From Lysobacter sp. FW306-1B-D06B (lineage in GTDB: Bacteria; Pseudomonadota; Gammaproteobacteria; Xanthomonadales; Xanthomonadaceae), in the NCBI RefSeq assembly GCF_038446665.1, contig NZ_CP151802.1, positions 1,922,001 through 1,986,000 on the forward strand: a stretch of DNA of 64,000 bases. Reading direction: 5' to 3'. The notes under the pieces are model-generated. The model was not told where the DNA came from. It was given only the letters and a program-made list of their open reading frames with translations, and did not search any database. Each line of letters opens with the position of its first letter. The first letter of the stretch is position 1. A program made the translations under genes and the position numbers. Positions 21,985 to 30,240 of the stretch are shown one piece after another.

Positions 21985-22700
21985 GCGACCCCACCGCCAC
22001 CCTGATCGCCCGACTGCTCGCCGAACGCTGGCTGCCGCGCGACGACCACGCGGTGCGCCAGGTCCTGGTCGACGCGGAACTTCGCGACGAACTCGACCGT
22101 CGCCTCGCCGCCGCCGGCATGCGCCTGCTCGAACATCCCTACGCTGCATACGTCGCCGTCGGCGTGGCGCGCGCGCAGGAGAACGAAGTCTTCGGAAGCG
22201 CACGCGCCTGGGCCGCGAGCAACCTGCAACTGGACCGCGACGCGCTCGCGTTGCTGGTCGTGCTGTGGTCGCTGCTGGTGCTGCCCAAACGCCAGCGCCA
22301 GATAGCACGGCAGGAAAGCGATCGCCAGCAGGACCAGGAGCAGATGTTCGCCGAACTCAAGCCGGTGCCCATCGGCCAGGACATGGTCGAGCCCATCAAC
22401 GAACGCACGCTCGTCGCCGACTTCGGCGACAAGCTCGGCGGCAAGTTCCGCATCAATCTTTCGCTGGGCGCGTTGCAGCGCCACGGCTTCATCGTGCGTC
22501 GCAAGGAGCGCATCGCCGAAGGCCCGCTGCTCGACCTGGCCTTCGACTACGAACGCATCGCCAGCCGCGTGATGGACGGCGCGCTGAGTTACGTCGTCGA
22601 ACAGGCGCGCGCGACGCAGGCCGCCAATGCCGACAGCATCGAGGACGACGACGTGCTCGACACCACCGACGAATCACTGGAGGCGCAGGCCGATGTTTGA
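21981..22700 (+). CDS. MksE-like condensin accessory subunit
   Basis: 239 residues, the size of MukE/MksE/JetB subunits. It is rich in short helices, with winged-helix-type patterns (NLQLDRDALALLVVLWSLLVLPKRQRQ and KFRINLSLGALQRHGFIVRRKERIAEGPLLDLAFDYERI). The C-terminus is acidic (IEDDDVLDTTDESLEAQAD). It starts in an ATGA overlap with the upstream gene and its stop overlaps the SMC start by 8 bases, so translation of the three is probably coupled. Family assignment rests on size, order and fold pattern rather than a diagnostic motif. Confidence 0.72.
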   Translation: MSDPTATLIARLLAERWLPRDDHAVRQVLVDAELRDELDRRLAAAGMRLLEHPYAAYVAVGVARAQENEVFGSARAWAASNLQLDRDALALLVVLWSLLVLPKRQRQIARQESDRQQDQEQMFAELKPVPIGQDMVEPINERTLVADFGDKLGGKFRINLSLGALQRHGFIVRRKERIAEGPLLDLAFDYERIASRVMDGALSYVVEQARATQAANADSIEDDDVLDTTDESLEAQADV

Positions 22701-25500
22701 GTTCCGCAGCCTCGAAGTCGTGCACTGGGATTACTGGCAGCGCTTCCAGCTGCCGCTGGATGCCTCCGTCATCACCGTCGTCGGCCCGAACGGTTCGGGC
22801 AAGACCACGCTGCTCGATGCGCTGCGCACGCTGCTGGCCATCGAGGACCGCGACACCGCGCGCGACTACAAGACCTACCTGCGCCACAACGGCAAGGGCC
22901 AGGCCTGGCTGCGCGCCGTCGTCAGCAACCGCCCCGACCGCCGCGGCGGCCGTCCGTTCTTCCCGATCAAGGACGAGGCCGTGACGCTGGCCTGTCGCAT
23001 CCGTAAGCGTGGCGGCGACTGGTCGCGCGATTACCAGATCGTCGCCGGCGACGTGCCGGTCGAACAGCTCGATCAGGGCGGCGAATGGCTCGGCGTGCGC
23101 GACTACCGCGTGCGCCTGGCCGGCGCCGGCCTGACGCGCGCGATCTGCCGCGTGCTCACGCTGGAACAGGGTGCGACCGACAAGCTCTGCCAGCTGTCGC
23201 CGCGCGAGCTGCTGCAACTGGTGTTCGACGTGTTCGAAGACAAGGCCGTGCTGGACGAATACCAGCGCGCCAAGAACGAACAGCTCGACGTCGAGAAGGA
23301 AATCGAACAGCTGCGCCACGGCCTGGGCGAGCTGCATTTCAAGCTCGAATCGGCGCGCGTGGACGTGCGTTCGTTCGAGGAAGGGCAGGCGCTGCACAAC
23401 CAGCGCCAGCGCCTGCAGGCCGAGATCGCACCGAAGATCGAACTGGCCGACCTGCGCGCCACACTGGAAGGCGCGCGCCCGCGCCTGACCGGCCTGCGCC
23501 GCGCGCTGCGCGAACGCGAACGCGTGCATGCCCAGCTGCGCACGCGCGAGTCCGGTGCGACCGGACAGCGCGACGAGTTGCGTGCCGCCATCGAGCGCGC
23601 CCGCGCCGACGTGCGTGCATGCGAGGCCGAATTCACCACCGCACGCGACCACGCGCGCGACGCCGACGTGCTCGTGCGGCGTCGCGACGAACTGGCGCGG
23701 GTGCAGGCCCAGCGCGGCGTCGTCGACGTCGAAGCACTGAGCCGCAGCGTCGAGGAAGGCCGCCGCCGCCAGGCGGAACTCAAGCTGGAAGGCGAGCGCG
23801 ACCGCAAGCGCACGGGCGAGATCGCCGCGCAGGTCGCCGCGCTCAGCGGCGGCGGTCGCATCGTCGAACCGTTCGAACGCGACTTCCGCAACGCGCTGGA
23901 CGAGGCGGGCATCGAGCACCGCGTGCTCACCGAGCTGGTCGACATCGTCGATCCGAAGTGGTCGGTGGCGGTGGAAGCCGTGCTCGCGCCGTACCGTCAC
24001 CTGATCGTGCTGGAAAACCCGCGCGATGAAGCCGCCGCGTGGAAGCTCGGCGAACGCATGCAGTACCGCCATTTCGTCGTCGGCGCGCGGGCGCCCGTGG
24101 AGAAGGCGACCAAGGGCTCGCTGCTGGAGATCGTGAAGTTCTCCAGCGAGCCGCCGGCGTGGCTGCCCAAGCAACTGGACAAGGTCCAGCGCGTGGAGGA
24201 CATCGACGACGGCCGCCGACTGCCGAAGGGGCAGGACTGGATCACGCGCAAGGGCTATCTGCGCGAGCACCGCGGCGGTCGCCACATCGGCGGCGGCGCA
24301 CCGCACTTCGGCAGCGGCGCACGCCAGGCGAGGCTGGAGGAACTGCGCGCCGAGCAGATCGAAATCCAGCAGCGCGCACACGCACGCGAGGACGAACTGA
24401 GCGAGTTGGGCAAGCGTGTGGATGCCGAGCAGTCGCGCCTGCTCGGGCTCGACGCGGGGCAGGAGCTGGTGACGCGCGCCGCCGAATTCGCCGACGCCGC
24501 CGAGCGCATGCCGGCGATGGCCGAGGCCGCGCAGCAGGCGGGCCTTGCGCTGGCCGAAGCGCGTTCGCGACTGGACGGACTGGAGGCCGAAGACAAGGCC
24601 GAAGGCATCGCCGGCGCCACGCGCGCGGGCGAGATCCGTTCGCTCGACAACGAACTGCGCGAGCGCGGCCAGCAGATCGCGCAGGAGCGCTCTCAGCTGG
24701 TGCAACGCATCGTCGACTTCCGCAGGAAGCGCGCGCTGATGCCGGTGGCGTGGCGTTCGATCGAGTCGCTGCGACAGGCGCGCGAGGAATACGAAAGCGC
24801 CGGCGCGGTGCGTCGCGAGATCGAACGCATCGACGAACGCCTGCAACGCGGCGGTTACATCGTGGATGCGGCCTGCATCGCGATGCGCGACAAGTTTGCT
24901 GCCGACCACGACGGACTCGAATCGGCCATTGGCAAGCGCGAGGCGCATCTGCATCGCGCCCGCCGCATCACCGAAGAAGCGCGCGGCGCGTACATGAACG
25001 TGCTGCGCGCGACCGTGCGCCGCTACAAGAAGAACCTCGCGTCGCTGGGCGAACTGGCGGGCATCGGTGTCGACGTTGAAATGCCGGAGCTGGTGAACGA
25101 GGACGTCGCGCTCGCGCAGGCGGGATTGACGGTGAAGTTCGATTTCGACCGCAAGGGCTGGATCGGCCTGGACGACGGCGAGGCTTCGGGCGGCCAGCAG
25201 GTCATGAAGTCGCTGCTGCTGCTCGTCGGCCTGCTGCGCGACGAGGATCAGCCGGGCGGCTTCGTCTTCATCGACGAACCGTTCGCGCATCTGGACGTGT
25301 TCAACATCGAGAAGGTCGGCCGCTTCCTGCGTTCGACCGATGCGCAGTACATCCTGACCACGCCGATCACGCACAACCTCAACGTGTTCGAGCCGTCCGA
25401 CCTGGTGCTGGCCACGAGCAAGCGCCGTGGCGGCAATGCGTGGGCGGAGCCGGTGGCGGTGCTCAAGCGCGATCGTCGCGCCGACGCGGAAGCGGCGTAA
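22693..25500 (+). CDS. SMC-family condensin ATPase (MksB/JetC-like)
   Basis: 935-residue SMC-like ATPase. Walker A GPNGSGKT is at 31-38, an ABC signature variant ASGGQ at 831-835 and Walker B FVFIDEP at 857-863, followed by the D-loop HLD and a THN switch. Between the heads are two long coiled coils (about 190-400 and 560-740) around a globular hinge (about 400-555, with RNALDEAGIEHRVLTELVDI and the glycine-rich GGRHIGGGAPHFGSGARQ). It is far shorter than MukB, in line with MksB/JetC. Expected to extrude or clamp DNA loops with the two upstream products. No nuclease partner gene is adjacent. Confidence 0.88.
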   Translation: MFEFRSLEVVHWDYWQRFQLPLDASVITVVGPNGSGKTTLLDALRTLLAIEDRDTARDYKTYLRHNGKGQAWLRAVVSNRPDRRGGRPFFPIKDEAVTLACRIRKRGGDWSRDYQIVAGDVPVEQLDQGGEWLGVRDYRVRLAGAGLTRAICRVLTLEQGATDKLCQLSPRELLQLVFDVFEDKAVLDEYQRAKNEQLDVEKEIEQLRHGLGELHFKLESARVDVRSFEEGQALHNQRQRLQAEIAPKIELADLRATLEGARPRLTGLRRALRERERVHAQLRTRESGATGQRDELRAAIERARADVRACEAEFTTARDHARDADVLVRRRDELARVQAQRGVVDVEALSRSVEEGRRRQAELKLEGERDRKRTGEIAAQVAALSGGGRIVEPFERDFRNALDEAGIEHRVLTELVDIVDPKWSVAVEAVLAPYRHLIVLENPRDEAAAWKLGERMQYRHFVVGARAPVEKATKGSLLEIVKFSSEPPAWLPKQLDKVQRVEDIDDGRRLPKGQDWITRKGYLREHRGGRHIGGGAPHFGSGARQARLEELRAEQIEIQQRAHAREDELSELGKRVDAEQSRLLGLDAGQELVTRAAEFADAAERMPAMAEAAQQAGLALAEARSRLDGLEAEDKAEGIAGATRAGEIRSLDNELRERGQQIAQERSQLVQRIVDFRRKRALMPVAWRSIESLRQAREEYESAGAVRREIERIDERLQRGGYIVDAACIAMRDKFAADHDGLESAIGKREAHLHRARRITEEARGAYMNVLRATVRRYKKNLASLGELAGIGVDVEMPELVNEDVALAQAGLTVKFDFDRKGWIGLDDGEASGGQQVMKSLLLLVGLLRDEDQPGGFVFIDEPFAHLDVFNIEKVGRFLRSTDAQYILTTPITHNLNVFEPSDLVLATSKRRGGNAWAEPVAVLKRDRRADAEAA

Positions 25501-25510
25501 GACGCACGCG

Positions 25511-26290
25511 ATGAACACCGGCCGCCAGCAGATCCAGCACACCACGTACCGCAACCTCGCGGTGGTGGTGAAGCGATGGCCGGGCGCGCCGGCGGATTTC
25601 TTCAGTGCCGAAGCGGCAGGGCTGGCGACATTGGCCGGTGCGGGCGCGATGCGTGTCCCGCGCGTGCTCGCGCTGGAACCCGAACGCCTGGTGCTGGAGG
25701 ACCTCGGCGACGGCGTGCAGAAGGACGGCTTCTGGACGAAGGCCGGCGAACGCCTGGCCGCGCAGCATGCGATCGGCAACGCGCGGTTCGGCTTCAAGCG
25801 CGACGGTTACTGCGGGCCGACGCCGCAGTCGAATGCGTGGGCGGACGACGGTTGGCGCTTCTTCGCGCAGCATCGTCTATTGCCGCAGGCGCGACGCGCG
25901 TTCGATGCAGGGCATCTCGCGGCCGACGACGTGGATGCGGTCGACGCGCTGTGCGCGCGCCTGCACGAGCTGATCCCGCCGCAACCGGCGGTGCTGCTGC
26001 ATGGCGATTTGTGGCTGGGCAACCTGCATTGCTGTGGCGATGGCGCACCCGCGCTGATCGATGCCGGCGCCGTGCATTTCGGCTGGGCGGAATCGGAGCT
26101 GGCGATGCTCACGCTGTTCGGCGCACCGCCGGAGGCGTTCTGGCGTGCCTACGAGGGCATCGCCAAGCCCGCGCCCGACTGGCGCGAGCGCGCGCCGGTT
26201 TACAACCTGTACCACCTGCTCAACCACCTCAATCTGTTCGGTGGCAGTTATCTGGGTGGCGTGCGTGAGGTGTTGGCGCGGTTTGTGTGA
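25511..26290 (+). CDS. Fructosamine kinase family protein
   Basis: 259-residue kinase of the fructosamine-3-kinase/aminoglycoside phosphotransferase fold, which phosphorylates sugar adducts on proteins so they fall off. Seen: NLAVVVKRWPGAPADFFSAEAAGLATLA (lysine and Glu of the N-lobe), catalytic loop HGDLWLGN at 164-171 (Asp166) and the metal-binding LIDAGAVHFGWAESELAM (Asp184). In most members this reads IDPA, so the Pro is replaced. Only 10 bases separate it from the SMC gene on the same strand, so it is probably transcribed with the condensin genes, with no known functional link. Confidence 0.88.
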   Translation: MNTGRQQIQHTTYRNLAVVVKRWPGAPADFFSAEAAGLATLAGAGAMRVPRVLALEPERLVLEDLGDGVQKDGFWTKAGERLAAQHAIGNARFGFKRDGYCGPTPQSNAWADDGWRFFAQHRLLPQARRAFDAGHLAADDVDAVDALCARLHELIPPQPAVLLHGDLWLGNLHCCGDGAPALIDAGAVHFGWAESELAMLTLFGAPPEAFWRAYEGIAKPAPDWRERAPVYNLYHLLNHLNLFGGSYLGGVREVLARFV

Positions 26291-26291
26291 C

Positions 26292-26325
26292 CCGCCCGGG
26301 TGCGCTGCGCTTGCCCAGGCTACGC
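26292..26325. repeat. Partial family E repeat
   Basis: CCCGCCCGGGTGCGCTGCGCTTGCCCAGGCTACGC immediately after the fructosamine-kinase stop codon; an imperfect palindrome resembling one family E unit. Confidence 0.6.
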
Positions 26326-26343
26326 CGTTTCCCCTCCGTTACC

Positions 26344-26497
26344 GTCATTCCGACGAAGGCCGGAATCCAGGCCGTCATGCCTCCCGCCCCCTCTTGTCAT
26401 TCCAGCGAAAGCTGGAATCCATTTGGCTGTTCGCGAGGCACGTGGGCGCTGCGAAGGTCGAGATCAAGATGGATCCCGGCTTTCGCCGGGATGACGG
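26344..26497. repeat. Family A cluster of three arms, copy 3
   Basis: Two forward arms (26344-26370 GTCATTCCGACGAAGGCCGG..., 26396-26421 GTCATTCCAGCGAAAGCTGG...) and one reverse arm (26471-26496 GGATCCCGGCTTTCGCCGGGATGAC). The stems carry compensating changes (CCGG/CCGG, CAGC/GCTG), so base-pairing is kept while sequence drifts. Confidence 0.85.
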
Positions 26498-26570
26498 AAT
26501 TGGGAGACGGCAGGAAATCCCCGCGTCAGGTTGCAGTTGGCGTGCTGCACGCCGGCTGCGCAAGCGCCAC

Positions 26571-27590
26571 TCACCAGCCCGCCAACACCAGCTTCCCGAT
26601 CGTCGTCCCCGACTCCAAGCGGCGATGCGCCTCGCGCAGATTCTGCGCGTTGATCGGCGACAGCGTGTCGTGATGCGTGCCGCGCAGCTCGCCGGAATCG
26701 ATCAGCTGGGCGACGCGATCGAGGATGCGGCCCTGTTCGTCCATGTCCGCCGTCTGGAAACGCGGGCGGCCGAACATCATTTCCCAGTGGATGCCGATGC
26801 ACTTGAACTTGTACGGGTCGCCCAGGCGCACGGGTTCTTTCGGCTCGACGACGAGGCCGACATGGCCCTGCGGCGCGAGCACTTCGCCCAGCTGCTCCCA
26901 GTAGCCGCTGGTGTCGTACAGGTTCAGCGCGGCATCGACCGTATCGAATCCGAGCGCCCACAACTGCGGCGCGAGCGGCTGGCGGTGGTCGATGACGTGG
27001 TGCGCGCCCATCTCCTTCACCCACGCGATGGTGTCCTCGCGAGAAGCGGTGGCGATGACGGTGAAGCCGGCGCGGCGTGCAAGCTGGATCGCGATCGAAC
27101 CCACGCCGCCGGCGCCGGCGATGATCAACAGCGTCTTGCCTTTGCCGCCGTTCTCGCTGTCGTAAGGCATGCGCTGGAACAGCAGCTCCCACGCAGTGAG
27201 CGCGGTGAGCGGCAGCGCGGCGGCCTGCGCCTGGTCCAACGACGACGGCGGACGACCGACGATGCGCGCATCCACGAGCTGCAATTGCGCGTTGCTGCCC
27301 GGACGGGTGATGTCGCCGGCGTAATACACGCGATCGCCGGGCTTGAAAGCCGTGACCTTGTCGCCGACGGCTTCGACGATGCCCGCGGCGTCGTAGCCGA
27401 GCACCTTCGGCTGCGCTTCGACCTGCGGTTTGGGCGAGCGTACTTTTGTGTCGACGGGATTGACCGAGACGGCTTCGACGCGCACTAGCAGGTCGTGACC
27501 GGTGGGCTTGGGCGGGTCGGGCAGTTCGATATCGACCAGTGACTGCGCGTCGTCGATGGGGAGGTAGCGGGTGAGGGCGATGGCTTTCAT
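26571..27590 (-). CDS. Zinc-free MDR-family alcohol dehydrogenase / quinone oxidoreductase
   Basis: 339-residue medium-chain dehydrogenase/reductase. The N-terminal GroES-like part carries NPVDTKVRSP and GYDAAGIVEAVG; the Rossmann loop is AGAGGVGSIAIQLARRAG at about 158-175. The zinc-binding Cys/His residues of classical alcohol dehydrogenases are absent, which fits the quinone-oxidoreductase-like zinc-type-alcohol-dehydrogenase group acting on enones or quinones with NADPH. The segment KCIGIHWEMMFGRPRFQTADM is typical of this group. Starts at ATG 27590. Substrate unknown. Confidence 0.9.
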   Translation of the reverse strand: MKAIALTRYLPIDDAQSLVDIELPDPPKPTGHDLLVRVEAVSVNPVDTKVRSPKPQVEAQPKVLGYDAAGIVEAVGDKVTAFKPGDRVYYAGDITRPGSNAQLQLVDARIVGRPPSSLDQAQAAALPLTALTAWELLFQRMPYDSENGGKGKTLLIIAGAGGVGSIAIQLARRAGFTVIATASREDTIAWVKEMGAHHVIDHRQPLAPQLWALGFDTVDAALNLYDTSGYWEQLGEVLAPQGHVGLVVEPKEPVRLGDPYKFKCIGIHWEMMFGRPRFQTADMDEQGRILDRVAQLIDSGELRGTHHDTLSPINAQNLREAHRRLESGTTIGKLVLAGW

Positions 27591-27609
27591 TCTGGAACTC
27601 CGGCATTTC

Positions 27610-27752
27610 CTTCTCCCCTTGCGGGAGAAGGTGCCCTGAAGGGGCGGAAGAGGGGGCGCGCGAAGCGCGTGCCTTTACAGCGGCCACACCCCTCTCCCTG
27701 GCTCGCTTCGCGAACCTGTCCCTCTCCCGCAAGGGGAGAGGGGCGATCGCCT
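27610..27752. repeat. Family C ~140-bp palindromic element, copy 2 (inverted)
   Basis: Begins CTTCTCCCCTTGCGGGAGAAGG and ends CCCTCTCCCGCAAGGGGAGAGG. Read on the opposite strand it aligns along its whole length with the copy at 14.7 kb, including the GGGGCGGAAGAGGGG and CGCGCGAAGCGCG centre. It lies between two minus-strand genes. Confidence 0.87.
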
Positions 27753-27789
27753 GGAGGGGAGGGGCGAAGGGAGCGGTGGCCGAACTAAC

Positions 27790-28818
27790 TCACACCGGCG
27801 ACGGATTCCGCTCCGAGAACCCTGCCTGATGCCAGTACGGATACACCGCCGTGCGCGCGCTGGCTTCGTCCAGCAGCGCGACCTGTTCCGGCGTGAGGTT
27901 CCAGCCGACCGCGCCGAGGTTCTGCTTCAGTTGCTCTTCGTTGCGCGCACCGATCACCACGGTCGACACCGTGGGTCGCTGCAGCAGCCAGTTCAGCGCG
28001 ATCTGCGCAATGGTCTTGCCGGTCTGCTCGGCAACCTTGTCGAGTGCATCGACCACGCGATACAGATGTTCCTCGTCCACCGGCGGGCCGTAGTCGGCGC
28101 TGGCGTGCAGGCGGCTCACTTCCGGACGCGGCTGGCCGCGGCGGATCTTGCCGGTGAGGCGCCCCCAGCCCAGCGGGCTCCAAACCACCGCGCCGACGCC
28201 CTGGTCGATGCCCAGCGGCATCAGTTCCCACTCGTAATCGCGGCCGATCAGCGAGTAGTACGCCTGATTGGCGACGTAGCGCGTCCAGCCGTGGCGATCG
28301 GCGGCGGCGAGCGATTTCATCAGGTGCCAGCCGGAGAAGTTCGACACGCCCAGGTAGCGGATCTTGCCCGCGCGCACGAGGTCGTCGAGCGTGCGCAGCG
28401 TTTCCTCCACCGGCGTCTTCGCATCGAAGCCGTGCAGCTGGAACAGGTCGATGTAATCCGTGCCCAGGCGCTTGAGCTGCGCGTCCACGGTGCGCAGCAG
28501 GTGGAAGCGCGAGGAGCCCACCGCGTTGGGGTCGTTCTCGTCGAAGCGGAACGTGGCCTTGGTCGAGATCAGCACCTTGTCGCGCCGGCCCTTGATGGCC
28601 GCGCCGAGAATGCTTTCGGCCACGCCGCCGGAGTAGACGTCGGCGCTGTCGAACAGGTTCAGGCCGGCGTCCAGGCAGACGTCGATCAGGCGCGACGCTT
28701 CGGCCACGTCGGTGTTGCCCCATGAGCCGAACAGTTCGCCTTTGCCGCCGAACGTGCCGGTGCCGAAGCTCAGCGCGGGAACGCGGAAGCCGGAATTGCC
28801 GAGATAACGGTAGTCCAT
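27790..28818 (-). CDS. Aldo/keto reductase
   Basis: 342-residue (alpha/beta)8 NADPH-dependent reductase. The catalytic tetrad is visible as Asp57 and Tyr62 (FDSADVYSGG), Lys87 (ISTKATF) and His129 (FQLHGFD). The C-terminal part has VVIGARNEEQLKQNLGA, the NADPH-binding region. The family reduces aldehydes or ketones. ATG 28818 (MDYRYLGNSG) follows an AGAGG at a useful distance; an ATG at 28827 lies too close to it. Same strand as the MDR dehydrogenase and esterase genes, but separated by repeats. Confidence 0.93.
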   Translation of the reverse strand: MDYRYLGNSGFRVPALSFGTGTFGGKGELFGSWGNTDVAEASRLIDVCLDAGLNLFDSADVYSGGVAESILGAAIKGRRDKVLISTKATFRFDENDPNAVGSSRFHLLRTVDAQLKRLGTDYIDLFQLHGFDAKTPVEETLRTLDDLVRAGKIRYLGVSNFSGWHLMKSLAAADRHGWTRYVANQAYYSLIGRDYEWELMPLGIDQGVGAVVWSPLGWGRLTGKIRRGQPRPEVSRLHASADYGPPVDEEHLYRVVDALDKVAEQTGKTIAQIALNWLLQRPTVSTVVIGARNEEQLKQNLGAVGWNLTPEQVALLDEASARTAVYPYWHQAGFSERNPSPV

Positions 28819-28862
28819 CGAATGCATCCTCTGGTGGGGAAAGAGGGGGAGGGAATGCGAAC

Positions 28863-30110
28863 TCAGTCGCGCAGCAGTGCGTCCAGATCGATCGCCTGCG
28901 CCATCGCACGGTAGCCCGCGTCGCCCGGATGCAGGTGGTCGCCCGAATCGTACGCTGGCAGGAAGCGTCGCGGGTTTGCCGGGTCGCGCGTGATCGCGTC
29001 GAAATCGACGACGGCGTCGAACTCGCCGCTGTCGCGGATCCATGCGTTCACCGCCTGGCGCACGCGTTCCTTGTCGAGGCTGAAGTAGCCGCGCATCGGC
29101 GTGTCCTGCAGCGCACCTTCGAACGGCGTCAGCGTGCCACCGACGATGCGCACGCCGTGTGCATGCGCGCGGGCGATGAGCTGGCGGTAGCCGGCGATGA
29201 GCTCGTCGGCGCTCGCGATGGGCTCGTCCGGGCCGAGCGGGGTGCCGTGCCAGCCGATATCGTTGATGCCCAGCAGCACGATCACGCTGCTCACGCCGGG
29301 CTGGGCGAGCACGTCGCGGTCGAAACGCGCGAGCGCGTTGAGCCCCATGCGGTCGCGCAGCAGGCGCGCACCGGAAATGCCAGCATTGGCGACGGCGACG
29401 TTGCGCGGGGCCAATCGTTGCGCAAGCGCATCGGGCCAGCGCGTGTTGGCGTCCATCGTCGCCATGTTGCCGTCGGTGATCGAATCGCCGATGGCGACGA
29501 CGGTGCGCGCGCCGGGCGTCGGCTCGGTCAGCACGGCGCTGACGAACACGCGCGTGGTGAGCGTGGTGTCGTGCTTGAACTTCACCGCCGCCGTCTGATC
29601 GCCCGCACCGACGTACGCGGTCTGGCGCGCATCCCAGTGGAACGTGGCCGGCGCTGTGGGTTCTGGCAGGTGCAGGCTGATCGAGACCTCCGTCAGCGGC
29701 GCGACATCGAGTTCGACCGGATCGCTGAGCATCGGTGCGCCGGCGGGGATCGTCACGCTGGACTTGCCGCCGAAGGTGAGCGCGCGGTCGCTGCCGGCGA
29801 CGATCGTCGCGTCCTTGCCGGCCTTGGCGACATGCGCGGCGCCGATGACAAGCGGCGCGGTGCCGTATTCGTTCGACAGCAATACGCGCACGCGCTTGCC
29901 GCCGAGGCTGACGCGCGCGGTCTGGTTCCAGAACTGGAAGGGCAGGTTGGTCGGCAGCGCGAAGTCACCGTCCCAGCGCGGCTGCGGGCTGGTGGTCCAG
30001 GTGGGGATCCACGTCGGTTGCGGCGCTTGCGTGGCGTGCAGCGGTGCGAGCGCCGCGAAGGTGAGCAGCGAGGCGGCCATGAAGGCTAGGCGGGCGGAGC
30101 GTTTCGACAC
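28863..30110 (-). CDS. Secreted SGNH/GDSL-type esterase
   Basis: 415-residue exported SGNH hydrolase, likely an acyl- or acetyl-esterase. Signal peptide at the N-terminus, cleavage likely after LHA. A jelly-roll-like N-terminal region precedes the SGNH core: block I AIGDSITDG (nucleophile Ser), block II Gly in ANAGISGARL, block III GINDIGW (Asn), block V SGDHLHPGDAGY (Asp and His). I chose GTG 30110 because GGAG lies 6 bases before it and it directly starts the signal peptide; an in-frame ATG at 30134 has no clear ribosome-binding site and abuts a family A repeat. Confidence 0.87.
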   Translation of the reverse strand: MSKRSARLAFMAASLLTFAALAPLHATQAPQPTWIPTWTTSPQPRWDGDFALPTNLPFQFWNQTARVSLGGKRVRVLLSNEYGTAPLVIGAAHVAKAGKDATIVAGSDRALTFGGKSSVTIPAGAPMLSDPVELDVAPLTEVSISLHLPEPTAPATFHWDARQTAYVGAGDQTAAVKFKHDTTLTTRVFVSAVLTEPTPGARTVVAIGDSITDGNMATMDANTRWPDALAQRLAPRNVAVANAGISGARLLRDRMGLNALARFDRDVLAQPGVSSVIVLLGINDIGWHGTPLGPDEPIASADELIAGYRQLIARAHAHGVRIVGGTLTPFEGALQDTPMRGYFSLDKERVRQAVNAWIRDSGEFDAVVDFDAITRDPANPRRFLPAYDSGDHLHPGDAGYRAMAQAIDLDALLRD

Positions 30111-30140
30111 GGCATTCTCCAGGAGCGAATCCATTCTGAT

Positions 30141-30228
30141 TCCGTCATCCCCGTGAAAGCGGGGATCCAGTGTCTTTGCCCTACGACGGCGCGAGAGTCG
30201 CTGGGTTCCCGCTTTCGCGGGAACGACG
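30141..30228. repeat. Family A inverted repeat pair, copy 4
   Basis: Left arm from 30142 (CCGTCATCCCCGTGAAAGCGGGG) and right arm 30205-30228 (TTCCCGCTTTCGCGGGAACGAC). Sits in the gap between esterase and MFS genes. Confidence 0.82.
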
Positions 30229-30240
30229 AGCAAGGCGATA

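Noticed and set aside
20425..25500. Complete Wadjet (JetABCD) plasmid-defence system
   Set aside because: Three components fit in order and size, but no toprim/JetD-type nuclease gene is adjacent; the next gene is a fructosamine-kinase family member.
22489..25797. 1102-codon open frame on the minus strand opposite the SMC gene
   Set aside because: GC-rich third-position shadow of the plus-strand condensin genes; composition is Ala/Arg/His-rich with no domain, while the plus strand has clear ATPase motifs.
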